Source: Nectonema munidae
Taxonomy: Eukaryota > Nematomorpha > Nectonematoida > Nectonematidae
NCBI GenBank assembly: GCA_030549495.1
Contig: JAUIRK010000896.1
Location: 789,501-853,500 of the forward strand
Reading direction: 5' to 3'
DNA: 64,000 nucleotides
The stretch's first letter is position 1, and every line of letters begins with the position of its first letter. Both the position numbers and the translations under genes were made by a program. This document shows, piece by piece, positions 34,592 to 44,887 of this stretch. The notes under the pieces are model-generated. The model was given only the letters and a program-made list of their open reading frames with translations, was not told the origin of the DNA and searched no databases.

Positions 34592-35030
34592 GTCCTCGGA
34601 CATTTCGCCCCATTATTTTCATAAGACAGTTCGTCCCATGGACAATTCGCCCCATTATTTTCATAAGACAGTTCGTCCCATGGACAATTCGCCCCATTAT
34701 TTTCATAAGACATTTTGTTTCATGGACAATTCGCCCCGTTATTTTCATAAGACATTTTGTCTCATGGACAATTCTAAAAAAATTAAGAGATAAATTGATT
34801 AATTTGAAATCATTTAATAGAGATAAAATAAACAAGAATATAAAATTTTTTAATAATTTTACACATATAATAAGCAAAGATGGATGAAACTAATAGCCTG
34901 AGACAATTTGCCCCCTGGCAAATTATCTATGGGGCGAAATGTCTGTCGACCGTTATTTAAATAATTTGCCCCTTGGCAAATTGTCTATGGGGCGAAATGT
35001 CTGTCGACCGTTATTTAAATAATTTTTTAA
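34592..35030. repeat. 42-bp tandem array with inverted counterpart
   Basis: At 34592-34770 a 42-bp unit repeats about four times. Each unit holds two variants of one motif, gacaattcgccccat and gacagttcgtcccat, so the basic period is about 21 bp. At 34894-35030 the same motif occurs inverted (atggggcgaaatgtc) in two roughly 65-bp tandem units. The whole has the form of a foldback element with repeated subterminal motifs. The minus-strand frame here encodes only an artefactual 14-residue repeat. Confidence 0.65.
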
Positions 35031-35274
35031 TTATAAGGGCTAGCTACTTAAACGTTGGCTTTTGCTGCTTATAAAAACTTGAAAATATCAAATAAACTCT
35101 AATTCTTTATGCCTCCTATTATTTTGTAATTATTCTGAGAACAGACGGTTCCATTTTAAAATAGTGAAAATTGCTTTATTAGTTTATTTTGTTTCCTTTC
35201 TCTCTTATGTTAATTATGTAGCAAATTTTTCAATTTTGAGTAAAAGGTAAGGTGCAGCGGATGCATTTTCATTG

Positions 35275-35412
35275 ACAAGGCATTGATGTACCGCTTATGT
35301 CAAACTATAAACAAATTCGAAATTCGTTCAAATTCGAAGTATCGATGAGGAATCGAATCCAGAGGCTTCCGTGCTGAATCCATCATCTCAACCAACTTGC
35401 CATGCCGCCCAT
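35275..35412 (-). mobile_element. tRNA-derived SINE (second type)
   Basis: On the minus strand the head reads as a tRNA-like block: an A-box-like TGGCAAGTTGGTTGAG complementary to 35387-35402, and a B box GGATTCGATTCC complementary to 35349-35360. The body continues leftward to about 35275. The tail and target duplication are not clear. The spacing of the boxes, about 27 bases, is like a tRNA. Confidence 0.5.
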
Positions 35413-35915
35413 AGAGTATGCTGTAGGGGGTACGTCAAATTCGTTTTCAAAAAACTTAAGTTATGCTCTAAATTTTTTTAGTTTTTGTTGAAGCTCTATA
35501 ACTTTTTCTGATAGACTTTTTTTCCTTAAAAGTTATTATAAAAGGCAAATCATTGCAAAATGTTAACAGTTATTTTACTTTTTGTAGATTTTTGTAGCTT
35601 GTATCAATTTAGCTTTTAAACTATTTTTGAATGATGCTGAGTAGAATGAAATAATAACTTCGTTTTATACCCTTGCCCCTGAATCAATCACATTTTTTCA
35701 TATAAACATCTCAGGGTGTCTAGTAGACTCTTTGTCTTTAGACTACATTCACTCATATAAAACTATCCAACCTTCAGTTATTTGTTTTCTCTATGAATCA
35801 GATATCCTTTCATCAATTCCTGTAATGTGCCTGGCAGACTACATCATTTTTCAAATGAAAAGCCTATTCCACCCCGTAACATTTTTGGATTTTTTTAAAC
35901 TAGTGTATATTCGAT

Positions 35916-36487
35916 GGTTGTAGGTAAAAATGCCCCCAGAAAAAATGCCCCCGAAATAAATTCCCCAATTAAAAAGTAGGAAAAAATGCCCCCTAATTTT
36001 TTAATTTTCAGGATTTTTTTAATTATATAAATATTTTTATTTGGTACCGTTTTGAAAGGCTAAATTTCTAAAATTTCTTAATCTATAGGATTTTTTCTTT
36101 ATAAAGTTCTTGAAAACAATAGCAAAGGTGCAGATTTGTGGGAATGTGTTCTTAAAATCAGTTAAAATACAAATTATATTTAGAAAGTGTTGTGATACAC
36201 ACAAAGTCCAAAAATATTTGCTGTTTTATAAAAAAAATTTTTGTATTTAAAAAATGATCGTATGCTGAGTTTTTTAGTTTACTTTAATTAAATTTTAAAT
36301 GTTTTAGATGAAAAGTTAACTTTTTTTTTTACAAAAAAACTTTATTTGACATATCTTTTTTAAAAATTTTAATTAATAATTTTTTGAAATTTTTTGTGTT
36401 GGGCATTTTTTCCAAATTTTAAATTGGGGCATTTTTTTCGGGGGAATTTTTTCCTACTTTTTAATTGGGGGCATTTTTTCTGCGCAC
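35916..36487. mobile_element. Mutator-like foldback MITE
   Basis: Both ends carry repeated aaaaaatgcccc blocks in inverted orientation, with the shared phrase attaaaaagtaggaaaaaat on both arms. A perfect 10-bp duplication tatattcgat flanks it (35906-35915 and 36488-36497). The 10-bp duplication and long repeat-rich arms fit the Mutator-like superfamily. Its left end begins ggttgtagg, like the gttgtagg start of element C at 59965. Confidence 0.6.
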
Positions 36488-37306
36488 TATATTCGATATG
36501 CAAATTTATTTAAAATATTTTCGCTGGAAGTATAGTATTTAAATTCACCAATTTTGTAAAAAAAATATAAAGTAGTCTTATAAATTTAGGTATGCGCTGA
36601 ATACACTTTATTTTAAAGGATTGCTTGAATATTTGGTCTCCCGTGGTATTTCCAGACCACTAATTTTGAAAATTGCAAGAAAAAAATTTCGCCCCTCCAA
36701 TAATTTTGAGGATGTGCGCCCCTGAATCAAACTCTGATACAGAGCCTCCGACATCCATTAAAAAATGCGGTCTTATTAAAGTGGCGCAATAAATTTTTTT
36801 TTAAAGAAAATGAAGATTTCTCCCAATTTTTAGACGTTTTATCTTTAATTTTAAATCAAGTGAATAAAAAAAGTGAAAAAAGAATGAAACAAGTTAGTAT
36901 AGAGAAGTTTTTAGTATAAATTTCAATAAAATTTTCAATTGTTTAAAAATTTCTTTTTGTTTTGAAATTTTGAATGTAAAATTTTTTAATCCGACCTCAC
37001 TAATGCTATGACCATAAATGTCGGATTAACCAATCATCACGTATGTAACTTTTTCGTCCATTTTTTGTAATGATTTAGATTTTGTAAAAATTTAACAAGT
37101 TATTAAAAACAGAGCCAGTATTTAACCATTTTTAAATTGCTTTTATATACTAAAGAGTTCACAAACCAACTAAAAATTAGATTATTTCTTTATAATTAGA
37201 TCTTTTTAATTTTGACTCCTCCATTCTGGCACATAAATAAAATAAAGTAGAGTAAAGCTATCATATTTTCTAGGCAAATGCCACTCAAGTACAAGTAACT
37301 ATCACG

Positions 37307-37435
37307 TTAACCCTTTGAGGACCAACATTTTGAAGAAGATTCGTCTGCTTTCTTTTTCAATGGAATTTTATATATTCAAAGCAGACGATTTTCATTTCTT
37401 GGGTCACTGGTGACCCACGGTCCTCAAAGGGTTAA
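37307..37435 (-). mobile_element. TTAA-flanked MITE, family B, copy 2
   Basis: Perfect ends: ttaaccctttgaggacca on the left and tcctcaaagggttaa on the right. The palindrome tgggtcactggtgaccca (arms of 8, two-base centre) lies at 37400-37417. Two gcagacgatt-type blocks face each other in the middle. It is 129 bp long with intact TTAA on both sides, the best preserved of its family here. Confidence 0.8.
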
Positions 37436-37998
37436 TACAACTCGGATGCCATTTCTCGTGAATTTCGAGGAACTGGGGAAGTAAAATTGTAAATAATTCC
37501 AAAGTTGGTATAATGAAAAATTAGAAAAGTGTGATACGTGTAATTTATTCGCAAAGCACTCTTCTTGACCATGTTGACAAGTAAAGTCCCAATCATGAGT
37601 GAGATTGCTCCATTTGTGCTAAAAATAAAGTTGGAAAGTTTCACTTTTGAATAGTAACTTTTTCTGTAACTGATCTTCGGTCATAACTCATAAGGTATCT
37701 TCAAAGAGAATATTTGCCCAAGAACAGGTAAGAAAAAAAGGTTAAAATTATTCAAAAAAATTATTCAATCGATCAGAGTTTGCGCATTCAGTCCTACAAC
37801 CCATCATAATTCTAAAACTTTTCAAGTTGAATTTGAACTTAACAATGACAAAATAAGGAAAAGATAAATTTATTTGAAAGAGAAGAAAAATTTTTAAAAA
37901 ACTAGTACACTTTACCCTCAACATTTGCCTATTCAACATTCACAGTTTTATTTATTCGCGAATTTTGCTAAAAGTTTTATTTAAACTCTGAAAAAAAA

Positions 37999-38135
37999 TT
38001 AACCCGTTATCGACCACAATAAACAGACGATATCTAATAAAAAGCAGAAGATTTGTAATAAAAAGTATTAATAAACGCAGATGATTTTATTTTTGTAAAT
38101 TCGACATATGTCGACTGTGGTCGATAACTGGTTAA
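37999..38135 (+). mobile_element. TTAA-flanked MITE, family A, copy 4
   Basis: Begins ttaacccgttatcgaccac and ends gtggtcgataactggttaa, a good inverted pair between TTAA sites. The palindrome tcgacatatgtcga is at 38101-38114. The internal blocks cagacgat, gcagaagattt and gcagatgattt are in the same order as in copy 1. Confidence 0.8.
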
Positions 38136-38799
38136 TTAATAATAAAATAAATAATATCATTATTTCAATGAATGAAACATTGACAAAATAATAATGTGCT
38201 TGAAGTTGTGACGAACGTGTTTTCATAAACAACACAAAAATGAATAGTGAAATAGAATTTAATTCTTATATATAACACAACTTGTTATCATATTTTTTTC
38301 TTTTGTTTGAAGGATATTTTTAACAATTATTTTACTAGAAAAAATGCACGCATTTTTTGCAAAATTGATCTATGGATTCTAAAAGCCAATTTGAAGTTTT
38401 TGAATAAGAAATCACAAAGGAAATTTGGATTTAAAATTTTAGAATTCTATTTTGTATTTATACAGGAAAAATATGTCCTGTTATAACAATTAGGCCGAAT
38501 TTTCGAAAATTTCTTTCTGTTATGTGTTATTTTAGTGGAATTAAGTAATCTGGTTATGCTGAATTGAAAAATACTAATGGATTTGGTCAATCATCTCAGA
38601 TTATAAACTACACTGATCATTGTTGTTGGTAAAAAGATATTTGTTGTTGAAGTTTAAAAGATAAAGTAGAAATTTTGAAAAAAAGAAAGTTATGTGTGTT
38701 GGAAAATTATGCGAAACTTATAATATTCGAAAATAAACTGTATATAACATAAAAAAGCAAAAAAAAAAGAATTATATAAGTTTTTTATTGAAGCACAAA
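38136..38799. other. No recognised feature
   Basis: A/T-rich sequence between a MITE and a Tigger remnant. It might include the unrecognised 5' end of that Tigger element. Confidence 0.35.
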
Positions 38800-39751
38800 A
38801 AAAATGAGTGAAAGAAAAACAATGAAGTCTTGTAAAATTTCAGAATTGGATGATGTTATAATAAAATGGTTTAGGATGAGAGAAAAAGAAAGGGGTTGCG
38901 ATTGAAAAAAAGCATCGTTCAATTAGTGGAGAAAAACGTTCAGGCGGTAAAGACTCTGCCAATAAATCTATTGAAGAATTTAACAGTTTAGTTTGTGATG
39001 CAACTCCGTATCAAATTTACAATGCTGATGAAACAGCATTGTATTGGAAATGCATGCCGAAAAAATCGCCCACAAGTGAAGAAGCAGCTTCACTCACCAA
39101 CAGGCTTCAAAGCGTAAAAAGAGCGCGTTACTGTGATGGCTTGTTCAAATGCTGCAGGAACTCACAAAGGTAAACTGTTGGTTATTGGAAAGAGTACCCT
39201 AGTGATTTTAAAGGAAAACCCAATTATCCTGTGATTTCTTAAGCAAATAAAAAAGCATGGATAACAAGTAACATAACATTAGAGTAGTTTGAGAATTATT
39301 TTGTTGGAGAAGCAAGATCACATTGATCTCCCTTGGCCTAGATCAGAACAAATATTTTTTTTTCAAAGACAATTATTCAGCACATCCAAAAGCAGATAAC
39401 GTTTTTCTGTTTTTTCTACCACCAAATTGTACTTGGTTAGTTCAACCTCTAGACAACGGAATTCTGAGCTCTTTAAAAGCCAAGTATCGCAATAACTTTA
39501 TGAAATGTGTTCTAAATGGTGTTAATTCTCAGAGAAACGTTTTAGAATTTCTCAAAGAATATAATTTTAAAAATATGATTTATGCTTTAGATAATGCATT
39601 GACACAAGCAGAATCAACTACTTTAAAAAATGGCAGGAATGTTCTGACAAATATGAAGAAAATTGTTCTAACAAAAACAAAAGTTTATCAGAAAATAAAA
39701 GAATTTTGCAAGATTTATATTGTTTGTGAAATCAAATCTCAGATTTATTAA
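38800..39751 (+). pseudogene. Tigger/jerky-type transposase, broken
   Basis: Fragments in order are ISELDDVIIKWFRMREKE (end of the DNA-binding region), YNADETALYWKCMP (first catalytic Asp) and an ITSNIT stretch. From 39323 a continuous frame contains FFKDNYSAHPKADNVF (second Asp, as in the family's DNxxxHP) and CTWLVQPLDNGILSSLKAKY (third Asp region). Several stops and frame changes lie upstream of 39323. In the family these residues form the DDE-type nuclease of pogo/Tigger transposons that insert at TA. This copy is dead, and its termini were not found. Confidence 0.8.
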
Positions 39752-39829
39752 GCGTCCTTGATATGAAAGCTACAGATCTTCTTTGCTGTAAAAATGAAGC
39801 CGCAAATGCTTTGTTTGACGCATCGGTAC

Positions 39830-40945
39830 TTCTGAGAGATCGATTAGGCTAAAATATTTGTATTTAGCCACGTCATTTGTTAATTTGTTCATCTCGGGTA
39901 AAGGAAGGCATCGAGTAAGGCATACTTGTTTTAAGTTTGCGAAAGTCTACTACGAATCTTTTTCCTCCTTTTTGTTTCGGTACCAAAACCACTTGTGCTC
40001 CCCATGGAGAGTTGTTCCTTCAATGACTGAAGCTTTGAGTAATCGGGAGATTTATGTTTTGATGAAATTTTGTTTTGAAAAAAAGTTTTGAGAGTCGGAT
40101 TCCTTTCTGCTATCGTGTTAGAAACGGAATTATTAATGATCGGTACTCTTTGAAAAGTCTTCCAACTTTCCCATTTAAAACAAGTAGTGTTTTTTACTGG
40201 GAAAAGTTTTATCTCGTCTTTTGGATACCTTTTGCCTCCTCATAAATAACAGCTAGTTCTTTCTTTTGATGATTTTTCGAAGGATGTTGATAGTCCATGC
40301 ACAATTTTAGCATCTGAAATAGGAATGTTTAGTAGAACGAGCTACTTTCAATGTAGATGCGGAACGAGTTAGTGAATTAGGACCATAACTTTCACTTCTA
40401 TCGACTTGTTCCATAGCTCTAACTTGGTTGATTGCAACATAAAGTTCTAAGTTAGGATTCTCGAACAGTCTTGTCCTGATAGCGCTATTTTTTAAACTTG
40501 AAATAGGAGAATCTCTTATAAAAATTTCAAGGTGCTGTTCGGCAGTTACCACTTTAAAATTACAGTTATGAGAATAATTTTAAAGATCGGAAAAAAGAGT
40601 CACGGTTTAACTATGATAACTGAATACACGTAGATAGGTGTCTGGTATGTACTTCTCAGCTGTTCGATTGCTGAATCATAACTCGGCGCATCTTGAATAG
40701 GCTTTGCAACGCTAGAACCCTAATGCAGAAATAGTTCAAGCTTATTTGGATTTAGTTACTTTAAACAGACGAGGTAGCAGTTTAAATCTTTGAATCACAA
40801 CTTTGATAGTTTACCACGTTGGTCTTCATCTGATGCAGTGTTGAATTCTATAAGCATGACCACTTTGCCTATGAAAAGAATTTTGTTGAATAAAACTGAT
40901 ATGTTGGAAAATAAGTGTAGCTAAATGTTTATTCAACAAAACATG
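39830..40945 (-). pseudogene. Older reversed copy of the Gypsy family (gag, knuckle, RT fragment)
   Basis: Reading leftward from the LTR end at about 40897, gag remnants align with the copy at 26592. They include LSKLWFKDLNCYL and DAPSYDSAIEQLRSTYQ, and then a frame at 40307-40552 with FIRDSPISSLKNSAIRTRLF. A decayed zinc-knuckle region follows near 40200. Last comes an RT piece at about 39840-40030 containing SPWGAQVVLVPK and MNKLTNDVAKYKYFS. The RT piece is absent from the younger copy, so this one derives from a longer form. Stops throughout. The 3' end and second LTR were not found. Confidence 0.75.
40881..40941 (-). promoter_or_regulatory. Self-priming stem of the second Gypsy copy
   Basis: A perfect 14-bp inverted pair: ttttgttgaataaa at 40881-40894 and its complement at 40928-40941, with a 33-base loop. 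On the minus strand the outer arm is the predicted RNA start. The inner arm is the primer-binding site, beginning two bases past the LTR's terminal CA, exactly as in the first copy. A TATA run lies at 40975-40986 upstream. The loop sequence has diverged, but the 11-base core tgttgaataaa and its complement are kept. Confidence 0.6.
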
Positions 40946-40990
40946 ACTGAGAAAATTACATCGAATTTCAAGCAGTATATATATAACAAA

Positions 40991-43900
40991 ATTTAAATGA
41001 GACTAATTCACATTCGAAGAAAAACAAGTTAATATGATTCAAATTAGATATAATGAAATAAAATAAAAGAAACAGTGAAAGAAGCCTAGCGGCATTTAAA
41101 GCACAAACAACTTAAATACAAAAAAAAGGAACAATGGAAGAAGCGTAGAGATAGTCAAAGCATCAAAAATTTGAATACCACAACTATAAACATACAAATT
41201 GTTTTTTTTAAGGATTGATTTTCTTACTCCATTGCATATAAATTAAATAAATTTTTCTATAAATTAATATCTTCAATTATAGAAGCCTATAATTTAGAAG
41301 ACATTATTTTGACATGTCTAGAGGAGAAGTTCATCTTCTTCTCATAAATAATACCCAATCATGTTTGTATAGAATAAAAATTTTAAATCTATTTAGGTGG
41401 TACAAGATTGAGTTAAAAGTTTAGAACAGAGATCGGGCATTGGACAGTGGCAAATTTAAAAATTAACTGTCAGATCGTCGTCATGCTACAAAAATGTTGA
41501 TGGTTGATATACCTAGTACAAAAAGCCGTGAGTATGTTAGAAGATTTATCAATTATACAAAAGATAAACATTGATAAAAACATAAGATAAATTGAGTTCA
41601 AATTAATACGAGTTAAAAACGTGTGAAGAAAAGTAGAACAAGTGTGCAGTATAGATTGAGGTATTATTAATACTAAAGAAGCATAATTTTCTAGTCTTAG
41701 TATGTAAGCATAAGAAATGTGAGTTTTCTCGATTTACATTAGAGTGAGATTTGTCATCTTAAATTTTAGTAAAAAGACTTAAAACAAATCTTTGGTTATA
41801 AAATAAAAATGCAATGATAGAAATAATACTTTCATTTTATAAAAAAAATCTATGAAAATTCAGAAACAAAATTTTTTAAATTTTAACAATCTAGGCTTTA
41901 GGATCACAAGAAGGTAATTCGAATAAAAATATTATTCCAGTAGGAAGATACGTGTGTTATCTATATGCGTAAGTATAACAGCTTAATATTAAAAATAAGG
42001 ATTGGTATCATTTAGAATTTGATTTAGAGAGATTTAACAGTATTTTAAAAATGGAAGATAATTTATCTAACTATTTGCTTGTCTGGTATGCATCAGAATT
42101 TAAAAAATACTATCCAACAGACCAAAGAAAAAAAGACGGAGTTTACCGATGCTTTGCCATATGGGAACAAGTTCAGTTCAATTAGGTGTTGTTGATTATG
42201 GAATTTGATTTGATTGATCGTTGAAAACAGTTGATTGCAGATGAAATTAATTGAGTCAAAACATAGCGTCTCATAGTAGACGTCAATTTGTAGGATACAA
42301 TCTTTAACTCCATTATCACAGGCAAAACTTTGAGAAGTTGTTGATGATGAAAAATAATTTGACTAAGATTTAAAAAAAAGTTACCACTATATAAAAAATA
42401 TTCAAAAACATTAATAAATATATAAATATTATTTAAACTCAAGTTTTCGAATAGTTGTAACCCTAGAATCGAACGTTTGCACCGCTCAATTGACTCATTT
42501 TTAAATTATAAAAATCTGTAGAAACCAAATAGTACGTTGTTTTAGGAAAGTTAACTTAATTTCATATTTTACAAAAACTAAATTTGAAAAAATAAAATTT
42601 GTTCTGGCAGAAATAAATCGTATCATACTTAAATCGTCCCAACAGGTTAATTGACCAATAATAAAAATAAGAATATTGGGAAGAGTATAACGTTTATTAT
42701 ACTGATTGTACAAATGTATAATAAAAACCATTGCTTTCTAAATAAAGGCTTAAAACTAAATTAAAAGAGTAAGTTCGACGAATAAAAGCACCCCAAACAT
42801 AGCAATCTGACCCTGTTTAATTTTACACCATTTCTTACAGCTAAGGGTGATTTTCAATATCACACAAATTCAATTATGAGACGCAGTAGTGGAAATCCTT
42901 TACAAGATGCAGATACAAAATAGAGAAAGAAAACGTTATATAGAAAATGATAACAGAATATCAGAAATTATAAAGAATGTACATTCATGAATGTTATATA
43001 AATCAGGGTTTCTAAATCTTGGTTTCTTAAAAAAGTGCGCCATCAAGACTAGAGGTGGGCAGAGGCACACATCCAAGATAGAAAGTTTATTACGCGGTAT
43101 TACCCCAAAAACATAGTAATTTGAAGCCCGCAAAGAGTTTTAGCCCATACAGTGGTTTATAAGTCCGAGACAAAGAGTTAGCGTTAAATTTATTAAGTTT
43201 TTAAGAATTTTCAAAGTATTTAGAGTAAGTATTAGAAATCGGATATTTTCCTTCCGAATCCTCAGCCCTGGTTAATTCCCATCATCTCCGTACCAAACAT
43301 CATAATAACAATAATTTCATTTTAGAAGTTGTCAAAGTTTTAGATAAATTGAAAAATATTGATGTGTAGTTCATATTTGTAAGATTAATAAATTTCAAAT
43401 AATTTTGTGTTTTTGGCATATGATCTCTTAGAATGACAACCAATTTAAATTTAGTAGCTGGCATGGTTGTATGCCTCAGGTTCTTTGCATTAAACTTCAG
43501 AGAAAAATTTATAACAAATAGATTTCCAAATGATCTATAAAAGTTAAATGGTTCTTTTACTATTAAGGGCATTAGAAAAGGTGTCTAGAAGTTTAATTTA
43601 AATACTAAATATCATATTTTTAATATAGTTTCAAGAATAGCATCAATGCTTCTAATTATTAGCTTAGGAGAAAGCTTTTAGAAAAGCCTAAAAAAAGAAA
43701 AATAGGATGTTCACAATAAAAATTTACAATAGCGGCAACATGTGTAGTATACATTGCACTGTTTATATTTAGAAAATAAGATCTTGGATCAAATAAATGA
43801 TAAACTGAATTTTTGTGACATTTAAAGTGAATAATAATAGAATATAGGGAGAGTAAAAAGGAATAATATTGACTTTGATTTAAGAAAATAAGTCTAACGC

Positions 43901-44139
43901 AAAATAAATTATAAAAACTATGAAAAGTTTACTTACATTTATAAAAGAAAACAAACAAATAAGGGTATATAATATAAAAATTGAAATGAACAAAAGCAGA
44001 ACAAATAGTTTAGTTTTCATGTGACGAAAAGAACCATTAAAAAATTACCAGAAAAAAAGTTTAGAAAAATTAATAAAATCACTATATTATTATTAAAGAA
44101 AATATTACAAAGTACAAATTGGTAATACAGTGGGCTGTC
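40991..44139. other. Long A/T-rich stretch without recognised genes
   Basis: No coding family, terminal repeats or target duplications were recognised. A tRNA-like B-box on the minus strand near 42466 and a hAT-like end near 43040 are too weak to call. A Tc1/mariner-like start, tacagtgggctgtcccaaaa, at about 44127 has no partner. Confidence 0.4.
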
Positions 44140-44887
44140 CCAAAACCGACCGTTTAGAAAACTAAATCCCACTCTAACCCGAACTTTATTTGGAGGCATT
44201 GTTATTGAATACTGAATTTTCCACAATTCCTAATACCGATTTTTTTTCTGTAAAAATATTGAAAATTATATTATAGAAAACCTAACTTTTCACAAAAAAA
44301 AGCTTTTTCGAGATAAAGAAAGCAAAACTTTGTTTTCAAAAACGATAATGAATCATACCCCTTTTTTTTTAAGTTTTCTTAATTTTTTATATATTTTTAT
44401 TCGTTTTTGAACTCTACAATAATAGTATTTACGATTTAAAAAAATTAAAATACATTATGCATTTTTAGTAAGAACTTTATAGCTCTTTGATAAAACGATG
44501 TTTTTCAGATAAATAATTTTTTTCCATTTTTTAAATACGGTAAAACTTACTCTATTCTAACTTATCCTATAATACTGAATAGATCATCTGAAATAGGTAA
44601 ACTTACTTTAAACGTTAAAGGTTTTATGGAGTTTACATTTTTATAATTTTTTATTGTTTTCTTAATTTTTATTAGAAAAACTTTTTAACTAAAATAAATG
44701 ATATCCCTTAATTTCTAATAATCGAAAGCATCAATCAGTTTAGCATTTTGATTATTTTTAAGAAATATCAAAAAAAAATTAGTTGACATAAATAACTTCC
44801 TTCAAAATCTTTGAGACATGTTATGTGTATGTTTCTAACTTAAAAATATTCTTTTAGAAAGTTTTAAACAAAAATTTTAAATTTAAA
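44140..44887. other. Upstream flank of the Tigger gene
   Basis: At about 44534 the sequence cggtaaaacttactctattc has the form of a decayed Tigger-type left terminus and would place the element's 5' end about 350 bases before its gene. The matching right end was not found. Confidence 0.3.

Larger units (their letters stand above)
33469..36724. mobile_element. 3.26-kb hAT-type element enclosing several nested repeats
   Basis: The left terminus caggggcgcacatcc and the right terminus ggatgtgcgcccctg are perfect 15-bp inverted copies. A perfect 8-bp duplication aatcaaac flanks them (33461-33468 and 36725-36732). No transposase is visible. The interior contains a small hAT-type MITE (33897-34073), a 42-bp tandem array (34592-34770), a SINE (about 35275-35412) and a foldback element (35916-36487). 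It appears to be a non-autonomous element enlarged by later insertions. Confidence 0.75.

Noticed and set aside
34592-34770. CRISPR-like array
   Set aside because: The 42-bp units are contiguous with no unique spacers, and the context is eukaryotic transposons.
34584-34877. A protein with 14-residue repeats
   Set aside because: It is the translation of a 42-bp non-coding tandem array; the repeat period is a multiple of three by chance.
35690-35700. Alternative right end (tgcccctgaatc) for the 33469 element
   Set aside because: The end at 36724 matches 15 terminal bases and gives a perfect 8-bp duplication; this one matches poorly.
42455-42500. tRNA gene or SINE near 42466
   Set aside because: Only a B-box-like stretch is convincing; the remainder of a tRNA shape is missing.
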